Origin: Conidiobolus incongruus B7586
Lineage: Eukaryota > Entomophthoromycota > Entomophthoromycetes > Entomophthorales > Conidiobolaceae
Reading direction: 5' to 3'
Length of the DNA stretch: 15,527 bases
Assembly: GCA_000697335.1 (NCBI GenBank)
Contig: JNEM01006350.1
Coordinates: forward strand, 1 to 15,527
Shown here: in pieces, positions 9,779 through 15,527 of the stretch
How positions within the stretch are numbered: position 1 is the first letter of the stretch
Layout of the letters: the number at the start of each line of letters is the position of its first letter
Translations under genes and position numbers: made by a program
Notes under the pieces: generated by a model
The model's database searches: none
Told to the model about the DNA's origin: nothing
Seen by the model: only the letters and a program-made list of their open reading frames with translations

Positions 9779-10860
9779 ATAAAATTTGAGTATGTATTTT
9801 TCAATTTTAAAATTATATAAAAATTTTAATATAATCAATTAATAAAGTTTAAATAGATATATTTTTAATACTATATATATCTTGACAATGAATTCTCAAT
9901 ACTAAAAATAAGTTTAATAACTTTATCTTTTTGGTCAAGTGATTAATTATTGAGATATGGAAATATAACTCTTTTAGGAATATTAGATTAGATTTTAAAA
10001 TTTATCATTATTCTAACTATATTAGAAATTAATTAATTTCAATATATTTCCAGGTCATTTGAAATATGAGTGAATTAATTTCATATTATAAAAGGAATTT
10101 CAGAAGAATTTTTTATTTTTTTAATCAAACATTACAAATTTTTAGATCAAAATCTCAAAATAGAAAATTTAATAACATTCATTTAATTAATACTTTAAAT
10201 ATCTAAATATTTAAGTATTGGATATAGATATAAAGTTTTATATTTTTCATTTAATATTATATCATAATATCAAATTTATCAAAATGTTAGGAATGAAAAC
10301 TCATATTGAACAATAAATTGATAATTTATATAATTTTATAATAAACTTATAGCTTAAAAATGCATTGTTAGATTGTTTTGGTTATATTGCTCTAAAGTAT
10401 CTAATTTAATTATACAAATAAATGACTTAACACTACAAATCACTAAGAAAATTATCTCATAAATATTGATTTCAAATTATTCTTTGTTTATATTAGAGGA
10501 AATCTTTAAAGTCAAAATTTAGTGTATTATTTATCGGTTAATTTTGATCAAATATTTATAAAAGTATTGAACTTTTAAATTCTCCTTTCACCTCATCATT
10601 AATATCAATAGAGATATTTATGAAATAAGATATGGATTAAAATCCTATAATTAACCATATTTGAATTATATTTGATTGAGGCAATTCCAGGAATGAAGAT
10701 ATTATTAAAGTGATTAAATTCAAAATTAAAGGTATTAGTATTACATTAATATCATTCTGAAAAAAAATTTAATATTATAAAACATATAGATTAATTTTAT
10801 AAATATTTTTAAATCATACTAGATGATTAATAAAAAGTATGGATTTACAATATAATGATT
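9779..10860. other. AT-rich intergenic stretch, no gene seen
   Basis: This is the downstream flank of the IDO gene and carries no supported feature. A polyadenylation signal for IDO must lie at its right end, but no canonical AATAAA is evident on the minus strand within the first about 60 nt after the stop. Confidence 0.5.
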
Positions 10861-12339
10861 TTAAACGGTAGCGAGTTTGTCTTGATTGGGGAATCTTTGC
10901 TGGAGTTCTTTGACCTCTCTCTTCAATACTCTCAATTGAGTTTCAGCTCTTGCCAAGACATCTTCGGCCAGTTTGCGGTTTTCGGGGTTACATTTGCTGA
11001 TATCTAATTTGGCTCCGCTATCTTGCATAATGCTCATGACACTAGCAAGTTGATTGGGTAACCATGTGACGATGGGACTGCCACCAGTGGCAACGGGATG
11101 GGTAGTGCGCTTGATAATGTATTCCTTAGTGAAGAGCCAGTGACGGTGACGGAAAGCACGAATTTGATCCAAGTTGCCTAAATAGAGGGCTAAACTGTTT
11201 GGATCTTTTTCAGCGAATTGACGAACTCCAACGGTATCAGCTTGTTCTTGAACATAGTTAAGGAAGTGGTGATGGTTGACGGGGCGGTAAGTACGGAAAT
11301 CCTTCAATACTCTGGTCAATGGATTATCAGGCAAGCTGGCAGTAACTTGGAAGAGATTGTCACTCAATGGAATCATACTGTCATTAGCACCACTTTCACC
11401 ACGGTAGAATCTGGGAGTGGCTTCATCGGGAGTACCTTCATAGATAATACCATTGGGAAACATGGGCTGGTTCTTGGATCCCATGATGAATGTACGGAAA
11501 TTAAGATATTGATCAGGTTGACTACGTCCCCACATAGTTTCCATAACTTGGTTAACTTGTTCCATGGTGTCTAAATATCCCTTAATAGCGGTATCAAACT
11601 TCTTACGATCTTGCTCATGGACAGCTTTCAAAGTATCTAAAGAGTATTTGATCAAATTGCCAGAGTGAGCAACCATAGCAACGTGAACTAAAATGAAACC
11701 ATGTTCATCGGGAGTCATGGCAAATCCACGAATTAAACTGAGTTCATTGTAGTTGGGCATTTCATCGCGTGGGTTATCACGTTTGTAATTGTAGAGAGAG
11801 TAGCACATAGCATATTCCATGAATGGCTTAGCACCAATCTTGTCAGCAACAATGGACAAAGGGACAGCAATATTCTTGGGAAGTACTTGACGACCGAGAC
11901 CATATTCTCCTTGGTTACGGAATTGAATGTCACAAGGTTCCAAGAGGTATGCAGAAGCAGCGAAAGTATAATCACGGTACAAAGCAGCTAATAAACGAGG
12001 ATCTTCAATACCAGTGACATCATAAAAAGGAAGTTCGCTCTTGACAGCTTCACCGAATTCACCTTTCCAAAGAAGACCGGGGGATCCATCTTTGAGTCTG
12101 AGAGGCATACGGTTGAGCAAATCTTCCAATTTTTCAAATTGGCTGGGTAATTCCTTCAAAGGATCTTGACGAGGCAAGAATCCATTCTTGGGAGAGACAA
12201 AGAATTCGGAGTTAGGCTGAGGGTTCACCCAATCAGGACGATAGATAGCTTTGTCACCAACCTGTTGAGCAACGAGTCTTGAAACTGGTGTAGAAGAAAA
12301 TTTGCGCAATTGAGATAAGCGTAGTTTGGAAAGAGTCAT
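10861..12339 (-). CDS. IDO: Indoleamine 2,3-dioxygenase family protein, probably mitochondrial
   Basis: An intronless 492-aa haem dioxygenase of the IDO family, which opens the indole ring of tryptophan to N-formylkynurenine using O2, the first step of the kynurenine/NAD pathway. Family landmarks in order: LPKNIAVPLSIVADKIGAKP (153-172); FRTFIMGSKNQP (281-292), where R282 matches the active-site Arg231 of human IDO1; GIIYEG (297-302); RGESGAND (313-320), matching the GGSAGQSS region; LKDFRTYRP (345-353); RHRHWLFTKEYI (397-408), where H400 matches the proximal haem ligand His346; and HPVATGGSP (414-422). It is longer than vertebrate IDO (about 403 aa), with a C-terminal helical, coiled-coil-like extension (about 455-484). 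Residues 1-22 are basic, Ser/Thr-containing and free of acids, and RKF|SSTP fits an R-3 processing-peptidase site, so import into mitochondria is predicted. G+C is roughly 40-50% against about 32-35% in the DinB-like exons, suggesting strong codon bias or foreign origin. Catalytic strength on tryptophan is uncertain, because some fungal IDO subfamilies are weak. Confidence 0.93.
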   Translation of the reverse strand: MTLSKLRLSQLRKFSSTPVSRLVAQQVGDKAIYRPDWVNPQPNSEFFVSPKNGFLPRQDPLKELPSQFEKLEDLLNRMPLRLKDGSPGLLWKGEFGEAVKSELPFYDVTGIEDPRLLAALYRDYTFAASAYLLEPCDIQFRNQGEYGLGRQVLPKNIAVPLSIVADKIGAKPFMEYAMCYSLYNYKRDNPRDEMPNYNELSLIRGFAMTPDEHGFILVHVAMVAHSGNLIKYSLDTLKAVHEQDRKKFDTAIKGYLDTMEQVNQVMETMWGRSQPDQYLNFRTFIMGSKNQPMFPNGIIYEGTPDEATPRFYRGESGANDSMIPLSDNLFQVTASLPDNPLTRVLKDFRTYRPVNHHHFLNYVQEQADTVGVRQFAEKDPNSLALYLGNLDQIRAFRHRHWLFTKEYIIKRTTHPVATGGSPIVTWLPNQLASVMSIMQDSGAKLDISKCNPENRKLAEDVLARAETQLRVLKREVKELQQRFPNQDKLATV

Positions 12340-12356
12340 AGTAAAGTATATAATGA

Positions 12357-12374
12357 TTAGTTATGAAATTGCAT
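12357..12374 (-). other. Possible 5-codon upstream ORF in the IDO leader
   Basis: ATG CAA TTT CAT AAC TAA (MQFHN) ends 17 nt before the IDO start codon. Whether it is transcribed depends on the start site: the TATA box at 12407-12398 predicts initiation near 12372-12380, so the uATG would be at or just inside the 5' end. If included, it would be extremely cap-proximal and often skipped. Confidence 0.3.
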
Positions 12375-12397
12375 CGAACTCAAGTCACCCAATTGTT

Positions 12398-12407
12398 CTT
12401 TTATATA
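12398..12407 (-). promoter_or_regulatory. TATA box of the IDO gene
   Basis: TATATAAAAG, preceded by GG, is a near-perfect eukaryotic TATA element 59-68 nt upstream of the ATG at 12339. It supports that start codon, which also has A at -3, and implies a short leader of about 35-40 nt. Confidence 0.75.
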
Positions 12408-12414
12408 CCAAAAT

Positions 12415-12422
12415 TGACGTAA
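12415..12422 (-). promoter_or_regulatory. CRE/ATF-like bZIP site upstream of IDO
   Basis: TTACGTCA on the minus strand (TGACGTAA on plus) matches bZIP (CREB/ATF) binding-site variants and lies only 7 nt upstream of the TATA box. Position and motif suggest stress- or nutrient-responsive control; binding is inferred, not shown. Confidence 0.45.
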
Positions 12423-12429
12423 AAGTAGA

Positions 12430-13985
12430 CTGAATTTTTTAAATCCAATTGATTTGATACATGTATTATTAACAAATAGATATAAGAGGAATTTGACAAT
12501 ATTTAATTACTCATCTATCATTTGACCCCTTATTTCACACAACCATATTTCTTTTAATATCTCCTATTTTCACCTCTCTATGTTAATCTTAAAATTGATT
12601 TTAAACACTTTAATTAACTTAGCTGAATTGATCCAGTCTGAAAATGGTGGATCAAATGAAGATTCTTTACACTTTTGGTTTATAGGGAGAAAACGAATAT
12701 AATACTTAAATGCTGGTAATATTATAATTTGGATCACGCCACTAGTTTTGTTATTAAATACTAGTAATTAATCGCCGTTATTTTTAATAAGATAATGCCT
12801 ATAACCATTAATGGACCCACTCACAACACTATTTAATCTGCTCAATAGAAATGTGTTTATTTGATATTTTCAAGTAATGTTTTGAGATAAACCAATTACT
12901 TTTAATAATATTAATAATAAAAAAAATATTATCATTTTGATGTCATTTTAGTCAATAATTCCCCATAATACTTTTATAATATTTATATCAATATCAAATT
13001 AACTTAAGCATTATCCAATAATATTAAAAAAGTCACCAGATATCATGTCACAATGAAATAATAATCTAATCATATCTATTTGATCCAATCACCATCTAAT
13101 AGATCATCAACTTTGATGAAATTGTTAGAAAAAATGTAAAAATAGATCTTAAAATCGCAACTTGTTTGGGTAGAGGGGGAAAGACCGTGGGAAAAACATA
13201 TTCTCCCCTTAAAAGTGATCAAACTCCCATTTAATTTAAGTCATCCTCAATATGATTCAATTTGGTTTCATTTTTTTCCAACTTATCAAATTTAGTAATA
13301 TGAATTTTTTAATTTAAAAAATGTGATTAATTTAAATATTATTTTTAATAAAATTTAGCCATATTTTATAGAATGGTATTTCAAATATTTTTATATTTAG
13401 AATTATTATATATAGGATTAGGAATTGATATAACGATTATCTCATATCAATCTTTAATTTTTATCCATATACTTATATAGTAGCTATTAAATAGTGATTT
13501 TTCCATAATTAAATAAATATGTATGTCAATATGAAAATAAGAACTATACTTTTCAATACTATTAATTGAATAATAAACTACAAATCAACAGGATTTCTTT
13601 TTTAAATATAATATAACCCAAATATCATTAAGAACTAATTCTTATTAATTCATTAAATATCATTTCTAAATTAAATCGAATTTTTTAATAAATTTATTTT
13701 ATGTTTATAGGTTGTTATATATTTTAATCAATTATTAAAAATATTCGATCATTATAAAATTTTTCATTATGAAAATTATTTTAGTTAAGACTCAATAATT
13801 AAGTTTTTCTATTTATAGTTTTATATACTATATTTACTTCAATATACAAGAATTTTATTCTATATTGAATTCTAATATAATTATTTTATCAAAGATTATA
13901 TAATATTTTTAATGATAAAGGAAATTTTCATACATCAAATTATAATTTACATATAAAATTAAGAAATAAGGTATTATCATATTTA
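12430..13985. other. Upstream region of IDO, no gene seen
   Basis: The first about 800 nt are less AT-rich than other intergenic DNA and include G/C phrases such as the run around 13170-13210 (a block of five G, then a block of four C). No open frame with protein-like composition was found. It may hold upstream control elements of IDO. Beyond about 13260 it returns to typical AT-rich spacer. Confidence 0.45.
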
Positions 13986-13989
13986 ATTT

Positions 13990-14440
13990 ATAAAATTGAT
14001 GAGAAATGATCTTGTCAATCACTCAAGAAACTATGATTACCACACTTAATCTAGAAGTCTTATTGAGAACACTCATTTCCTGAACTAGGTGGTTATGTTC
14101 CTTTTTGTCACTGAGCCATTCTTATCCATAAAAATGACAATGAAAACTGATATAAGATTATAATGAACAAACTGATAAACACATCTCTTCTATCTTCATT
14201 TCAAAAGTATCCAGTCTCTAAGTTTTTCTTGTAACCCTCACAAAAATGTTGAGCTGTGACAAGTGTGAGATAATTACTTTACACGAAGAACTCAATTTAC
14301 AGTAAGCTGGTTGCACCTGATTTGGTGAATCCCAACAATTTTCTGTAACTCTGTGGTAATCTGTTGTTTACCACTGGTGATTTCTCGTTTATGCTCAAAA
14401 AGTAATTCCTTCCACGATTACAGTGGTCAAAATTATACTA
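13990..14440. other. Higher-GC island of unknown nature
   Basis: About 450 nt markedly richer in G+C than both flanks. On the minus strand two overlapping open stretches with varied amino-acid usage end here: 14437-14297 (47 codons with stop; it directly follows ATATAG, which could be a splice acceptor) and 14417-14292 (42 codons with stop). Neither has an ATG. The island also has a 7-bp hairpin (14353-14359 with 14368-14374), a 10-nt inverted repeat 317 nt apart (14035-14044 with 14352-14361), and an 18-nt near match to the tRNA-Gln-like element. I do not recognise a protein. It may be short exons, a decayed gene, or a repeat or non-coding RNA. Confidence 0.5.
14353..14374. repeat. Short perfect hairpin, 7-bp stem with 8-nt loop
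   Basis: GTGGTAA and TTACCAC pair around TCTGTTGT inside the higher-GC island. ACCACTGGT, nearly palindromic, overlaps its right arm. A structured RNA or protein-binding site is possible but unproven. Confidence 0.6.
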
Positions 14441-15527
14441 TATCTTTTCTACTTTATTATTAATAATTATCAATAATATTAATATTAATATAATTTCCCA
14501 ATTTTTCATTTAATAATCCAAATTTTATTAATTATTAATTATTAATTATTAATTATTAATATCGTTTAATTATATGAATAAAGCTAAGTATATTTTATAA
14601 TAATATGAATATTTATTATTAAACTTATCTAAATATTTACTTTGAATTTTTCAAATCATATCTTTTATTTTATATTAAAAGAATGATTTATCATAATTGA
14701 TACTATTTAAATGGCTGATAATCAATAAATATTTAATGTAGTATTCTCCTAAGTACAATATATTTTATTTATAATTTATTAAAATAATAAAAACTTATAT
14801 GTTAAATTATAAATTATAATTTGATTTTATATTTTAGTACTTATATTTATTTGTGATATATTTTTTTGAATACTTGAATAAAAATTCAAATCTAGATTTA
14901 AATAATGATTTAATTTATATTAATATTTTATAATAAGTTCTAAATTAATTTATTATTTTCTATGATAGTTTTTTCTGATTGATTTTTATTAATCAATACA
15001 AATTGATACTATTATTTCATTTTCATTATATTATTATATTTATAATTTATTCTTATTATAAAACTTGAAATAATTTTAGAATAATCAATTAACTGAAAAA
15101 ATCATTTTTTTGATAATTAAATTTATAATTTTAAATTTAATAAAAGATATTTCTTGTATTTTTAGATAATAAACAAAGTTATCCAAATTTAAAACATTCA
15201 ATTTTTAATCAAAATTAACCTAATTACTCTTTGGCAATTATAAATATCTAATAATTTTAATCTGAATATTATTCTCAATCCTAAAAATTAAATATTTATT
15301 TTATATTTTATTTTAGAAAGTTTATATTTTGAATTTATTTTAATATTATAGTTTTGAAATAAATTCCTATATTAGTAGTTTGAATTTCGATTAATTAATT
15401 AATATTATATTTTATAAAAAATATTATTATATTATTGCTTTGTTATGTTTTGATAATTATGAATATATTTATTAATAATATAAATATTTAAATATTATAA
15501 ATAATATAAAATATCAAATTATATATT
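14441..15527. other. AT-rich intergenic stretch, no gene seen
   Basis: Apart from the ATTAATT tandem repeat, nothing coding or structured could be supported up to the end of the window. Confidence 0.55.
14527..14560. repeat. Tandem 7-mer repeat (ATTAATT), about 4.9 copies
   Basis: Four complete ATTAATT units and a fifth lacking its last base, all identical. It starts about 85 nt from the right edge of the higher-GC island. A simple minisatellite, probably unstable in length. Confidence 0.85.

Noticed and set aside
11218-11574. 118-codon open frame on the plus strand inside IDO
   Set aside because: Antisense shadow of the well-supported IDO coding frame, produced by its biased codons.
11733-11975. 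80-codon second minus-strand frame inside IDO
   Set aside because: Overlaps the IDO frame entirely and has no family resemblance.
12375-12388. GTGACTTGAGTTC phrase in the IDO leader resembling the tRNA-Gln-like element at 4230-4299
   Set aside because: Only about 13 nt match, with no continuing similarity or tRNA fold on either side. Chance or very remote relation cannot be separated.
13165-13205. G-block and C-block phrase as a terminator or structured RNA
   Set aside because: The arms pair only over about four G-C pairs, with mismatches, and no gene ends there.
1-15527. CRISPR array, insertion sequence, retroelement or defence system
   Set aside because: No regularly spaced repeats, transposase, reverse transcriptase or capsid-like motifs were seen in any frame. 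The only repeats are microsatellites and the tRNA-like copies.

Overview
The window is a very AT-rich piece of a eukaryotic nuclear genome. Its genes are sparse, carry short GT-AG introns of 48-58 nt, and are separated by long non-coding stretches, some above 90% A+T. The gene content suggests an aerobic, AT-rich, early-diverging fungus or a similar compact-intron eukaryote: an indoleamine 2,3-dioxygenase (IDO) family enzyme and two DinB-superfamily proteins. No ribosomal, organellar or bacterial operon features are visible, and the species cannot be fixed from the sequence.

Layout. Bases 1-1790 hold nothing I can support. Two paralogous three-exon genes lie on the minus strand at 1855-2581 and 5431-6166. 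After splicing by hand they encode DinB/YfiT-like proteins of 206 and 209 aa, about 71% identical by hand count. Intron positions and phases and exon 1 and 2 lengths are identical. The TATA/upstream block and the 3' polyadenylation flank are also conserved, so the whole transcription unit was duplicated. The 2.7 kb between them holds a decayed tRNA-Gln-like element (4230-4299). From 6270 to 10860 there is no convincing gene. This stretch contains an extreme AT desert (about 6830-8160), a perfect 10-bp hairpin at 8192-8220 followed by about 300 nt of strongly G-over-C skewed sequence, a (TA)16 tract, and a second tRNA-Gln-like element (9712-9778).

The intronless minus-strand IDO gene fills 10861-12339. 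It is much GC-richer (roughly 40-50% in sampled lines) than its surroundings, has a clear TATA box and a CRE-like site just upstream, and begins with what looks like a mitochondrial presequence. Upstream of it (12430-15527) there is no confident gene, but a higher-GC island at about 13990-14440 stands out and may hide a short-exon gene, a pseudogene or a repeat.

The three genes share orientation but are kilobases apart, each with its own promoter, so there is no operon or cluster logic. IDO would open tryptophan to N-formylkynurenine. The DinB-like pair are probably small metal-binding four-helix-bundle proteins with unknown substrates. I see no CRISPR, virus-like element, insertion sequence or defence system.
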